Source of the DNA: an uncultured Lachnospiraceae bacterium
GTDB taxonomy: Bacteria > Bacillota > Clostridia > Lachnospirales > Lachnospiraceae
Direction: 5' to 3'
DNA length: 21,274 nt
NCBI GenBank assembly: GCA_910580015.1
Contig: CAJTVT010000039.1
Coordinates: forward strand, 1-21,274
Shown one piece after another: positions 1 to 8,254 of this stretch. The notes under the pieces are model-generated. The model searched no databases. It was not told the DNA's origin and worked only from the letters and a program-made list of their open reading frames with translations. Each line of letters starts with the position of its first letter. Position 1 is the first letter of the stretch. Made by a program: the position numbers and the translations under genes.

Positions 1-2
1 AA

Positions 3-2288
3 AAGGGAAGAACCGATGACAAAACTCAGAAGCAAGAGCCAGAAATAGAAAATAGAGATAAAGTAGAAAAAAGGCAGGAGAGAACCGTCGGTGAATACCA
101 GGGAATAACGCTTGAGCACTTAATTCAGGAGGAGCAGAGAAGAGAGCAAGGCTTAACAGAGCGTATCATCCAGAGAGAACAACGGGATCATGTTCTAGAT
201 ATTTTATCTCAAGAACAACAGGATCAGGTTCTGGATATTTTATCTCAGGAACAGAGAAGAGAACAGGGATCAACAGAACACATAACTCAGAAGGAAGAAC
301 CAGAAGCTCCAGGAAGTGAAGCAGATTTCATTCAAGTGATTGATTTGGATAGTTCAGAAAATAAATTCCATGAAAAAGGTTTCTCATTTTCGGACAGTAA
401 AATGCAAAATAATAATATAAAATTTCTGGAAGCGTTTTTTGATGAAAACGATATGGAAATGGATGCTCTAGAAAGAGTATTTCTTGATTATTATGGAGAG
501 GAATTATCCGTTGAGGAAGTGCAGACAGTCCGTGAATGGAGCAGTGTATTTGCGGAATTTTATTTTGTAAGGCAGGGACAGAGAAAAAGAAATGAAAACA
601 ATTTTGCTAGCGTCCATTCCGTTCAAGAATTGTCTGTTCCAAATGGGAGCAATGGAGCCTTAAATTCAGAGCTTTTGATAGAATTTGCGAAAGAGCATTC
701 CCCTAATTCTGACGCTGAAATGCAAAGGATTCAAGAGTGGAGCAGTGTCTTTGCAGAGAGTGATGGTACGAAACAGCAGCAGAAGGAGCTTATCCATCTG
801 ATACAAGAAATAAATTATGATATGGAAACCCAAAATCTGTTTGGGGAAGATGTTACTTTGATTTGGCAGGAAGATGGATTGAAAAGTCAAAAAATCAAGG
901 AACTTTTAGTACATGTCCATAAATTGAAGAGAGAAGAAAGAACAGAATTTATCCATAAACTGGCAGAGATGATTCTGCTCTGGCAGGAGTCATATTCTTT
1001 CAGAAAGCAGTTGGAAGGAACTTCTATGGAACAATTATCCCAATTCAAAGAGTTAGAATCTGCGGACAAGATTTTACAGAATGAGGCGCAGATTTCAGAG
1101 GAATTATATCGAAAACAAGTGATAGAATCCACATTAAACTTTTATCCAAGTAATCACAGTTTGTTACAGGAAGAATGGTTATCGCAGATCTCACAGCTCC
1201 ATTCTGCTGAGATATCCAATGAAATGCTGGAAGAATGGACACAGGCACTGATGCTTTATCCCAAACAAGAGCAGATATGGGAGGATGGGGATATACTTGC
1301 TGGGAACCAAGAAGACATAAGTTTTCCAGAGAATTTGGATAAGGAAGATATTCAAACTCGTATCATACACCGGCAAATTGAGTCGGCAAAAGACAGAAAC
1401 AATCTTCAGAAGCTAATTATGCGAATTAATCATAAAATTAATTCAAAACAGAAAACAGAACAACAAGAACAATCCAAAACACAAGAACTGATCTATAATG
1501 ACAACCAGCTTGGGCAACCACAGATCCAGAGTTTGCTTCGCCATATCCGTAATCTGGATGAACAACAGTATGGGGCATTGATAAATGTGTTATCGAATCT
1601 TATTGGGCGAAAAGGAGAGATATCTTCTGTTCAAAGCATTCAAGAAGTTTTGGAAGAATCTGGACAAGACATCCGAAGTTTTGCAGAAAATAGCAGGATC
1701 ACAAAGGGAGAGCCACCAGAAAACTCTGTATGGATGGTGTATCGCCAGGGAACGAAAAATGTGGGGGCGTTCTATCAAACTCTTTCATATCGTATTCAAA
1801 GCTATGAGAAGCGACGACATAGGACAATGAGAGAGAATGTTCGAAAATTTGAGCTGGCATATAATTTTCAGGATGGTTACCAGAGCATACAATCCAACCA
1901 GGAAAATGGTGCAGCCAAAGCCGTAATCAATCGTGAAAATAAGGTGTTTATTCTGGAACAAGGAGGAAGACTTGAGCGATTGACTGACAGAGAGCTTCCG
2001 AGTCAGTTGAAAAAAAGTTACCAAGATCTGGAACTGCAATATTCTGTACAACAAGCCCGTACCTCTCAGGAGGAACAGAGGGCAGAATTGCAGATGCGAG
2101 AAGAGACGATTCAGATGAAATCTGTACAGGAACAGCTTAGCCGAAAGTTAAAGGAATTGGAAGAACAGTTGAAAGAAGTGGAAGGAGAGGCAAAGGCCCA
2201 GGAAGATGTGAGAGCTCTTGCCGAACAGGTAAAAAAGCAATTGTACGAGGAGCTACATGTGGAAAAGCTGCGAAGGGGCCTGTTATAA
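3..2288 (+). CDS. Partial Gln/Glu-rich coiled-coil protein of unknown function (5' end missing)
   Basis: The reading frame is open from the first complete codon in the window to TAA at 2286-2288, so at least 761 residues are present and the true start lies upstream. A GTG at 336 is only an internal in-frame codon. I do not recognise the family. The N-terminal visible part is hydrophilic and repetitive: two adjacent 12-residue copies ending DILSQEQ (window residues 62-73 and 74-85), an EQRREQG motif repeated 39 residues apart, and an EWSSVFAE motif repeated 67 residues apart (residues 178 and 245). The last about 90 residues are strongly heptad-like and rich in E, Q, K and L, predicting a coiled coil. 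No signal peptide or membrane segment is seen. Its position just before the Afp7-like gene, with a 33-bp gap, ties it to the CIS operon. It could be a structural linker, a tape-measure-like protein or cargo; none of these is proven. Confidence 0.75.
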   Translation, partial: KGRTDDKTQKQEPEIENRDKVEKRQERTVGEYQGITLEHLIQEEQRREQGLTERIIQREQRDHVLDILSQEQQDQVLDILSQEQRREQGSTEHITQKEEPEAPGSEADFIQVIDLDSSENKFHEKGFSFSDSKMQNNNIKFLEAFFDENDMEMDALERVFLDYYGEELSVEEVQTVREWSSVFAEFYFVRQGQRKRNENNFASVHSVQELSVPNGSNGALNSELLIEFAKEHSPNSDAEMQRIQEWSSVFAESDGTKQQQKELIHLIQEINYDMETQNLFGEDVTLIWQEDGLKSQKIKELLVHVHKLKREERTEFIHKLAEMILLWQESYSFRKQLEGTSMEQLSQFKELESADKILQNEAQISEELYRKQVIESTLNFYPSNHSLLQEEWLSQISQLHSAEISNEMLEEWTQALMLYPKQEQIWEDGDILAGNQEDISFPENLDKEDIQTRIIHRQIESAKDRNNLQKLIMRINHKINSKQKTEQQEQSKTQELIYNDNQLGQPQIQSLLRHIRNLDEQQYGALINVLSNLIGRKGEISSVQSIQEVLEESGQDIRSFAENSRITKGEPPENSVWMVYRQGTKNVGAFYQTLSYRIQSYEKRRHRTMRENVRKFELAYNFQDGYQSIQSNQENGAAKAVINRENKVFILEQGGRLERLTDRELPSQLKKSYQDLELQYSVQQARTSQEEQRAELQMREETIQMKSVQEQLSRKLKELEEQLKEVEGEAKAQEDVRALAEQVKKQLYEELHVEKLRRGLL
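186..257 (+). repeat. Two tandem 36-bp copies inside the first CDS
   Basis: The units 186-221 and 222-257 are in frame and differ at only a few bases, mostly silent or Q/H changes. Each encodes a 12-residue unit ending DILSQEQ plus one or two residues. This is a recent in-frame duplication in a disordered segment. Confidence 0.85.
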
Positions 2289-2307
2289 CATAAGAGAACT
2301 GTTTTGG

Positions 2308-2314
2308 AAGGAGG
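2308..2314 (+). promoter_or_regulatory. Shine-Dalgarno AAGGAGG deciding a TTG start
   Basis: A perfect AAGGAGG lies 7 nt before TTG at 2322. An upstream in-frame TTG at 2304 would sit before this ribosome binding site and have none of its own, so 2322 is the supported start of the LysM gene. Confidence 0.75.
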
Positions 2315-2321
2315 GATTCCA

Positions 2322-2984
2322 TTGGGACTTACAAAGGCAAAACTGGAAATTGAAAAAGAATTTGGACTTAATATCATTGATGTATTGTTTAACCCATCAG
2401 AATATCAGCTGACAGATGGCGCAAATTATTCTGAAAAAAAAATACCAGGGCTGGACGGGCCAGTCTTTCAGTATATTTCTGGAGAGGCTACCGAACTTTC
2501 TTTGAACTTGTTTCTAGATACCTATGTGCCGAAGTCTTCCTCTCTGTTTTCTTTTGGCACGCCAGAAGTTTCTACAGATGTTTCCAATATTACCAGGCAG
2601 ATTGCAGATGCTACCTCTATTGACGGCAGTTTGCATCGTCCGCCGAAAGTTACTTTTAAATGGGGTTCTCTGAATTTTCAGGGTGTGGTTACGAAATTCA
2701 ACCATACTTATACCATGTTTACAGAGAGTGGAATGCCTGTTCGGGCCAAGGTAAGTCTGACATTTAAATCGCTGATATCACCCAAAGATACTCGCAGGAA
2801 ATCGCCCTTTGAATCACCAGACCGGACAAAGTATCGGACGATCCGGCAGGGGTTGGGATTGTGGGATATCGCCAATCTAGAATATGGGGATCCCGATCTG
2901 TGGAAAGTGATTGCCAGGGAAAATGGCATTTTAAATCCATTGGATGTAGCACCTGGACAGGTGATAAAGGTGCCTGCGCTCTAA
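2322..2984 (+). CDS. LysM-containing CIS tube/baseplate adaptor (Afp7/Pvc7-like)
   Basis: This 220-residue protein is of the type that joins the inner tube to the baseplate hub in contractile injection systems and phage tails (T4 gp53/Afp7-type role). The N-terminus begins MGLTKAKLEIEKEFG and carries the family motif FNPSEYQL near residues 22-29. A beta-rich middle follows, and then a C-terminal LysM-like domain at about residues 168-219, with YRTIRQGLGLWDIANLEYG and an end reading PGQVIKVPAL. The TTG start at 2322 is chosen because AAGGAGG sits 7 nt upstream. In such tails the LysM fold is thought to be a structural element, not necessarily a peptidoglycan binder. The stop lies 10 nt before the hub gene's ATG, so the two are probably co-translated. 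Confidence 0.88.
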   Translation: MGLTKAKLEIEKEFGLNIIDVLFNPSEYQLTDGANYSEKKIPGLDGPVFQYISGEATELSLNLFLDTYVPKSSSLFSFGTPEVSTDVSNITRQIADATSIDGSLHRPPKVTFKWGSLNFQGVVTKFNHTYTMFTESGMPVRAKVSLTFKSLISPKDTRRKSPFESPDRTKYRTIRQGLGLWDIANLEYGDPDLWKVIARENGILNPLDVAPGQVIKVPAL

Positions 2985-2994
2985 AGGAGGAAGG

Positions 2995-4062
2995 ATGAAA
3001 GTGGCTGTAATTACTATGTCAAGCCTGGCAGCAAAATATAAGGATTTTATGGTGCCTGCCCTGAAGGTTAAAGTGGGAGGATTTGATGTGATAGGGGCAA
3101 GCGAATACGCGGTGGAGTCCGTGGAGGTGACACTTTCACAGTCTGCGGCAAGTGCGGCGGTGCTAAAACTTACCCATGTCTATGATCTGGAAAGCAGGAG
3201 CTTTAACGATGATGTTAGTTCTGATTTTATATTAGGAGAGCTTGTGGATATTGAGATGGGATATGGTTCTTCTTTGACGTCGATGTTTTATGGTTATGTG
3301 GATGAGATCACCTATGAACTTTCAGATAGCCCGACTGTTCGAGTGACAGCAGTGGATGTCCGCAAGATGATGATGGGGAGCAAAAAGAGCAATATTTCAC
3401 ACCAGGTAAAAAGCTATTCTGATGCATTTAATGAGGTGGTAAAAAAATATAAACCAGCATACAAGACAAAAGATGTGGATGAGACAGAAAAATTAGAGGG
3501 AGATTGTATTATACAAAACGGAAGCGATTATGATTTTATCAAAGAAGAGCTGTGCAGAAAGGGAAATCGAGATTTTTTTGTTCATGCTGGAAAGCTTTAT
3601 TTTAAAGATATATCAGCAGAGCTGTTTAGCACTGTTGAAATGGAGTGGGGACAAGATTTCCTATCTTTTCAGAGAAGGGCTTCCTTCCAAGATGCGATTA
3701 TCAGGATTCTAGGTCAGGATGCAGATAAAAAAGAAGAAGTGACTGCTGAGGTAAAAGTAAAAGCAGATGATACACAGAAATCTTTGGTACAGAATGAGAC
3801 CACACAGATGGACGCTGCTGTTGAGGACAACAGTGATGCCAAAAAGATTGCGGAGCACAAGGCGGATGAGATGAAAAAGCAGGCGAGGCAGGCAAGCGGG
3901 GTGTGTATTGGAGTTCCTGAGATTCAGCCAGGAGGCAGAGTGAAAATAAAAAAAGGGGATTCTAAGCTAATTGACGGAACGTATGATGTGATGGAAGTAA
4001 AGCATACGTTCAGCAGTGACGGGTATAAGACGTCTTTTGAAGTAGGAGGCTGGAAACGTTGA
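2995..4062 (+). CDS. Baseplate hub protein, phage late control D / gp27-like
   Basis: The 355-residue product resembles the gp27-like hub (phage late control gene D family), the N-terminal half of Afp8/VgrG. It should form the trimeric hub that adapts the six-fold tube to the three-fold spike. Visible signs are an N-terminal beta-rich domain with an IEMGYG...FYGYVDEI pattern (about residues 82-106), a middle segment with GSDYDFIKEELCRKGNRDFFV (two pieces of the family's typical 'D..FL..L....G' signature), and a C-terminal half with a charged Lys/Glu insertion (about 245-300) before a closing beta region. AAAGGAGG ends 4 nt before ATG, which is short; a second ATG seven codons on lacks a ribosome binding site. 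The stop overlaps the next gene's TTG. Hub and spike are separate genes here, unlike the fused Afp8. Confidence 0.88.
   Translation: MKVAVITMSSLAAKYKDFMVPALKVKVGGFDVIGASEYAVESVEVTLSQSAASAAVLKLTHVYDLESRSFNDDVSSDFILGELVDIEMGYGSSLTSMFYGYVDEITYELSDSPTVRVTAVDVRKMMMGSKKSNISHQVKSYSDAFNEVVKKYKPAYKTKDVDETEKLEGDCIIQNGSDYDFIKEELCRKGNRDFFVHAGKLYFKDISAELFSTVEMEWGQDFLSFQRRASFQDAIIRILGQDADKKEEVTAEVKVKADDTQKSLVQNETTQMDAAVEDNSDAKKIAEHKADEMKKQARQASGVCIGVPEIQPGGRVKIKKGDSKLIDGTYDVMEVKHTFSSDGYKTSFEVGGWKR
4044..4049 (+). promoter_or_regulatory. Shine-Dalgarno AGGAGG for a TTG start overlapping the previous stop
   Basis: AGGAGG lies 9 nt before TTG at 4059, inside the end of the hub gene. The TTG shares bases with the hub's TGA stop (TTGA), which indicates translational coupling of hub and spike. 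Confidence 0.7.
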
Positions 4063-4838
4063 ATTTTTATGATGAACTTTTAGCAGATAAAGCAGAAGAT
4101 AAAACATTCCCAGAGGTGACGGCTCCAGGACTCTTAAATGCCATTGTCAAGGATATCTGGGATGAAGAACATCAAGGTATGATTAAGGTAGAGTACCTTA
4201 TGGGTGAGAAAGATAAAAAGACTTCCGATTGGGTAAGAGTTCTGACAAACTATGCTGGAAATGGATTTGGCAATTATTGGTTACCAGAGATTGGGACGGA
4301 AGTGCTTGTAGGGTTTATTCATGGCAATATGAATATGCCAGTGGTACTGGGGTGTTTTTGGAATGGGACAGATAAGATTCCAGAAGGTGTGGCGAATGAA
4401 AAAAATGAGATAAAGACTGTGATGACAAAAGGTGGACATAAGATAACTTTTACTGAAACGGAAGGAAAGGAAAAGATTACAGTAAATACGCCAAAGGGTC
4501 TGGAAATGCTATTGGACGATGAAAATGAAGTGATTTCTGTTCAGGATGAGAAGAAGGAAAACAGTCTTGCGATGGATTGCAAAAATGGTACTGTTACGGT
4601 AAAAGCAAAAAAAGAATTGTCTTTTATGGCAGGGAACAAGGAAGTGATAAAGGCAGATTCTGACACGGTGAAGATTGCTTGTGGCACCATTCAGCTTGAG
4701 GCGCAACAGACTTTGAAGCTGAAAGGTCAGACCGCTTCCATTCAAGGAACCAGCGTAAAGATGAAAGCAGATGGAGAGATGGGTTTGCAGGCTTCAGGAA
4801 TTGCACAGTTAAAGGGCAGTATGGTAAAGATCAATTAA
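4059..4838 (+). CDS. Central spike protein, baseplate assembly V / gp5-VgrG-like
   Basis: This 259-residue protein has an N-terminal OB-fold region (about residues 20-110: GLLNAIVKDIWDEEHQG..., WVRVLTNYAGNGFG, LPEIGTEVLVGFIHGNMNMP) typical of gpV/gp5 and the VgrG core. From about residue 125 to the end it has short strands (KGGHKITFTETEG, KITVNTPKG, TVTVKAKKELSFMAG, TLKLKGQTASIQG) that match the repeating triangular beta-helix of T4 gp5 and VgrG needles. It should trimerise on the gp27-like hub and puncture the target membrane, with the PAAR-like protein at 17477 as its likely cap. No enzymatic extension is present. The start is TTG at 4059, supported by AGGAGG at 4044-4049. It overlaps the hub gene by 4 nt. 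Confidence 0.9.
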   Translation: MNFYDELLADKAEDKTFPEVTAPGLLNAIVKDIWDEEHQGMIKVEYLMGEKDKKTSDWVRVLTNYAGNGFGNYWLPEIGTEVLVGFIHGNMNMPVVLGCFWNGTDKIPEGVANEKNEIKTVMTKGGHKITFTETEGKEKITVNTPKGLEMLLDDENEVISVQDEKKENSLAMDCKNGTVTVKAKKELSFMAGNKEVIKADSDTVKIACGTIQLEAQQTLKLKGQTASIQGTSVKMKADGEMGLQASGIAQLKGSMVKIN

Positions 4839-4856
4839 ACGAAGGGAAGAAAAAAA

Positions 4857-5270
4857 ATGGACCTTAGAAGCAGCGTAAAAGCATTTCTTGGAACTGGTTG
4901 GAAATTTCCAGTTGAGATTGATGGGGCAACTGGGCGAATTAAAATGTCCTCCAATGAGGAAAGCATTGAGGAATCTGTCCGCATTATTCTAGGGACTAGA
5001 CAGGGGGAGCTGCCTATGCACCCAGAGTTTGGCTGTAAAATACAGGAATATGCCTTTGAATCTGCGGATTATACCACAATGTATTCTATGAAAACAGAAG
5101 TAGAACATGCCTTAATCCGTTGGGAACCACGCATCACAGACATACGAGCTGAGGTCAGTGATGAACAGATTAGCCAAGGGCTTTTACTCATTCGTATTAG
5201 TTATGTGATTCGTTCTACGAATAACCAATATAATCTGGTATATCCTTTTTATATCAATGAGGGTGAGTAA
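4857..5270 (+). CDS. gp25-like baseplate wedge protein (Afp9-like)
   Basis: The 137-residue product matches the gp25/GPW family in length and pattern: IEESVRIILGTRQGELPMHP followed by EFGCKIQEYAFE, and a C-terminal region ending in RSTNNQYNLVYPFYINEGE. In T4, P2 and CIS baseplates gp25 clamps the wedge to the sheath and starts sheath assembly. The family was once called lysozyme-like, but this structural role is the accepted one. The ATG at 4857 follows a purine-rich GAAGGGAAG. The gene sits between spike and J-type wedge genes, the usual order, with gaps of 18 and 14 bp. Confidence 0.92.
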   Translation: MDLRSSVKAFLGTGWKFPVEIDGATGRIKMSSNEESIEESVRIILGTRQGELPMHPEFGCKIQEYAFESADYTTMYSMKTEVEHALIRWEPRITDIRAEVSDEQISQGLLLIRISYVIRSTNNQYNLVYPFYINEGE

Positions 5271-5284
5271 GGAAAGGAGCAACT

Positions 5285-8230
5285 ATGGAAATTCCACAAA
5301 TGGAGAAAATGTCTAGGGAGGACATCATCGGTTATATCAGAAAATGTGCGAAACAATATGTCCCAGAGTGGAGATATGATGAAGAACAGCCAGACGCCGG
5401 AACAGCGCTGGTATCGATATTCGCCGATATGATGTATGACAATATTAAAAAATTTAATATGTCCGTGGCTGGAGATTTGTTTTCTTTTTTTGATGGGGTA
5501 AAAGCAAAGCTGCTTCCGGCAAGTCCAGCAGAAGGGTTTGTGGCATTTGATTTACCAGAGGGTCTATTGAGTGAGGCTGAGGTGTCCAGTGGAACCAGAT
5601 TGCTTGCAGAGTCAGAGGAGGGGCAGCTTGTGTTTGAAGTTCAGGAGGAGGTTCTTGTTCGTCCTATGGATATACAGAACATTTTCCTTGCCAATCCCAA
5701 AGAGGACGCCTTCTATGAACTGTTTGACCAGAGAAAGGATGTTGTGCCATCTTTTTTCTTGTTTCAGGATGGAAAGGTGAATTTGCAACAGCATCTGTTG
5801 TTTTTCTGTTTTGAAAAAGGACTTGAGATTACAAATTATGCCAATGCAAGGCTGTATCTTGGGACAACTGGAAGGGGGGCAGATGATGAAAACTTTCAGA
5901 ATGCGCTATGTGATTCTTCACGGATCCGTTTTTTCTATGGGGCTGGGCAGGAATTTCGAGAGATCTCAGATTACACGTACCAGGATGGGGAGCTCTGTTT
6001 TCAGATTCCAGGCGGGGAATCTGGAATTGCGCCAATGGAGGAATTTGATTCTCAATATGTGATTTACGCAAAACTGCTGGATTCAGGTTTTTTTTCTGGG
6101 ATTTACTTTAAGGAAATTTCTCTTGGCACAGAGTGTTCCAAGCAGAGGCCGGAATTTGTCAATGTCAAAGGGACAGATCAGGAGATAGAAGAATTTTTGG
6201 CCTTTGGGGAAAATCCTTCCTTGTATGACGATTTTTATATTGGCAGTGGAGAAATTTTTGGAAAACCAGGAGCGCATATCTGTATAGAATTTGATCTGGA
6301 TTTTGTAAGGATTCCCTTAGAAGAGCTTGCATCAGGGGTAAAAATATCGTGGAAGAGGATTATGCGAAAGCAGGAATTTCAAAAAGAGCAGGAGTATGAT
6401 ATCACAATTCGGGAAGTAATTTGGGAGTATTATAATGGGTTTGGATGGAAGAGATTGGCAGTTTCTGGCCAATACCATGATATTTTTGCAGTGGAAGAGG
6501 GATTGCGTGGTGTGCGCAGACGCATGGAATTTACTTGCCCAGATGATATACAAAGAGCGTTGGTAAACTCAGCAGAAAATTATTGTATTCGTGCGAGAAT
6601 TATTCGTATGAATCACGCGTTTAAAACTAGAGGAGCCTATATTGCGCCTGTGGTGGGCAATTTTTCTTTGAGCTATAGTTATTTTCAGAAGCCGCTTCAT
6701 CCAGGGATTATTTTACAACAAAATAATATGGAGTTGTTTCGTTATCAAAAAGAAGAGATGCAGCAGTCCGGATTTGCGTTTCCAGCTTGTCGTGCAAGAA
6801 CAGAAGAACAGAAAACATGTTATTTCGGATTTTCCCATCCGCCTGTGGGTGGACCACTAAAGCTATTGTTTGTGATGCATGATACTGTGCAAGGAAATCC
6901 ATTAGGACTGAAGTGGGAATATATGTCAGAAGGTGGCTGGAAGGAGCTACACCCGGCAGATGGAACGGAAGGATTTTCCCACACGGGCTTAGTTTCCTGG
7001 TATGGGCGAAATGACAGCAGTCGCAGTGTTTTGTTTGGAGAGAATTTGTATTGGATTCGCCTCAGTGAAAGGAATCGACAGGAACTTACAGTGGATGAAA
7101 AGGATTGTCCGAAAATTGAAGGGATTTATCCCAATGCCACGCGTGTTCTTGGGGTTGAGACAGTAGAAGAATTCTATGGATTTGCGCCCAGGGCGGAGGA
7201 AAAGCAGATACAACTTTCTTATAAAAATATATCAGGTTTGGAAGTATGGGTGCTTAGAAAAGAAGATTATAACCATGGCGCAGATGAGAAATGGGAATTG
7301 TGGTCAGAGGTGGAAGAATTGGGACCAGACAGCGGCATCGCACGTGAATATACAGCAGATAGAGGGACTGGACGTCTGATTTTTCCTAAGTATATGCATC
7401 TTGCAGGACGAAATGAGCAAGATGAAATTGAGATCCGTGTAAAATATGAGCACTGTCAGGGAGAACAGGGAAATGTTGCGGTGGGAGAAATTAATCGACT
7501 AGATCGGACCGTGGGGTTTATCAATACCGTGTTTAATCCTGTGGCGGCAGTATGTGGACTCAAAGAAGAGACAGTTATGGAGGCAGTGGTGAGAAACGCC
7601 AGTTTGCTGCGCCATGGAAGACGCTGTGTGTCTGCGGAGGATTATGAGGATATGGCACGGGAAGCTGCGCGGGATATCTGCAAGGTGAAATGTTTTGCGG
7701 GTTACAATGAATATGGCGTGCGCCAGCCTGGGGCGGTGACACTGGTGGTGCTTCCAAGGGATTATGGGGAAAGTTCATACAGCTTTGAACGGACACGTAA
7801 AAAGATTTATACATATCTGATCTCTCATATGGATGAAAATATCGTAAATGGAGGAAGATTTCAGATTGTTATGCCAGATTTGATACGACTGGATGTAAAG
7901 GTCTTGTTGGAACTGTCACAGGAAAAAGAAATTTTTACAGCTACCAAACGAGTCAGAGAAGAGTTAGAGCGGTTTCTAGATCCGTTGTATGGCAATTTTT
8001 ATGGGGATGGCTGGGAAATTGGGACATTACCAGATAAGAATCAGATTACCCATGCTTTAAAACAGGTGGAAGGCGTAAAATACATCAGCCAGTTGTCTTT
8101 GCGCAAATACCAAAGCGGACGATTTGAGGAGTTTGAAGTCAATGAAGAAAAGCGTCTTCCGTTTTACCGGCTTCCCAAAAGTGGTTTTCATGAGGTGGTG
8201 GCGGAACCTGCCTCACAATACATCACATAG
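5285..8230 (+). CDS. Baseplate wedge protein, baseplate J family (Afp11-like)
   Basis: This 981-residue protein is a putative baseplate assembly protein of the gpJ/gp6 type, in the long form found in CIS loci (Afp11/Pvc11). The N-terminus has the conserved pattern YVPEWRYDEEQPDAGTALVS followed by IFADMMYDNIKKFN, shared by both J proteins in the window. Long beta-rich insert domains occupy about residues 100-720. A J-like core follows near residues 740-960, including AVVRNASLLRHGRRCVSAED, a strand ending VTLVVLPRDYG, and EGVKYISQLSLRKY. It should dimerise with the 710-residue protein to build each wedge. AAGGAG ends 5 nt before ATG. The protein is soluble, with no signal peptide or membrane segment. 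Confidence 0.9.
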   Translation: MEIPQMEKMSREDIIGYIRKCAKQYVPEWRYDEEQPDAGTALVSIFADMMYDNIKKFNMSVAGDLFSFFDGVKAKLLPASPAEGFVAFDLPEGLLSEAEVSSGTRLLAESEEGQLVFEVQEEVLVRPMDIQNIFLANPKEDAFYELFDQRKDVVPSFFLFQDGKVNLQQHLLFFCFEKGLEITNYANARLYLGTTGRGADDENFQNALCDSSRIRFFYGAGQEFREISDYTYQDGELCFQIPGGESGIAPMEEFDSQYVIYAKLLDSGFFSGIYFKEISLGTECSKQRPEFVNVKGTDQEIEEFLAFGENPSLYDDFYIGSGEIFGKPGAHICIEFDLDFVRIPLEELASGVKISWKRIMRKQEFQKEQEYDITIREVIWEYYNGFGWKRLAVSGQYHDIFAVEEGLRGVRRRMEFTCPDDIQRALVNSAENYCIRARIIRMNHAFKTRGAYIAPVVGNFSLSYSYFQKPLHPGIILQQNNMELFRYQKEEMQQSGFAFPACRARTEEQKTCYFGFSHPPVGGPLKLLFVMHDTVQGNPLGLKWEYMSEGGWKELHPADGTEGFSHTGLVSWYGRNDSSRSVLFGENLYWIRLSERNRQELTVDEKDCPKIEGIYPNATRVLGVETVEEFYGFAPRAEEKQIQLSYKNISGLEVWVLRKEDYNHGADEKWELWSEVEELGPDSGIAREYTADRGTGRLIFPKYMHLAGRNEQDEIEIRVKYEHCQGEQGNVAVGEINRLDRTVGFINTVFNPVAAVCGLKEETVMEAVVRNASLLRHGRRCVSAEDYEDMAREAARDICKVKCFAGYNEYGVRQPGAVTLVVLPRDYGESSYSFERTRKKIYTYLISHMDENIVNGGRFQIVMPDLIRLDVKVLLELSQEKEIFTATKRVREELERFLDPLYGNFYGDGWEIGTLPDKNQITHALKQVEGVKYISQLSLRKYQSGRFEEFEVNEEKRLPFYRLPKSGFHEVVAEPASQYIT

Positions 8231-8254
8231 AATAATCATAAAGGAGCATAAGCG

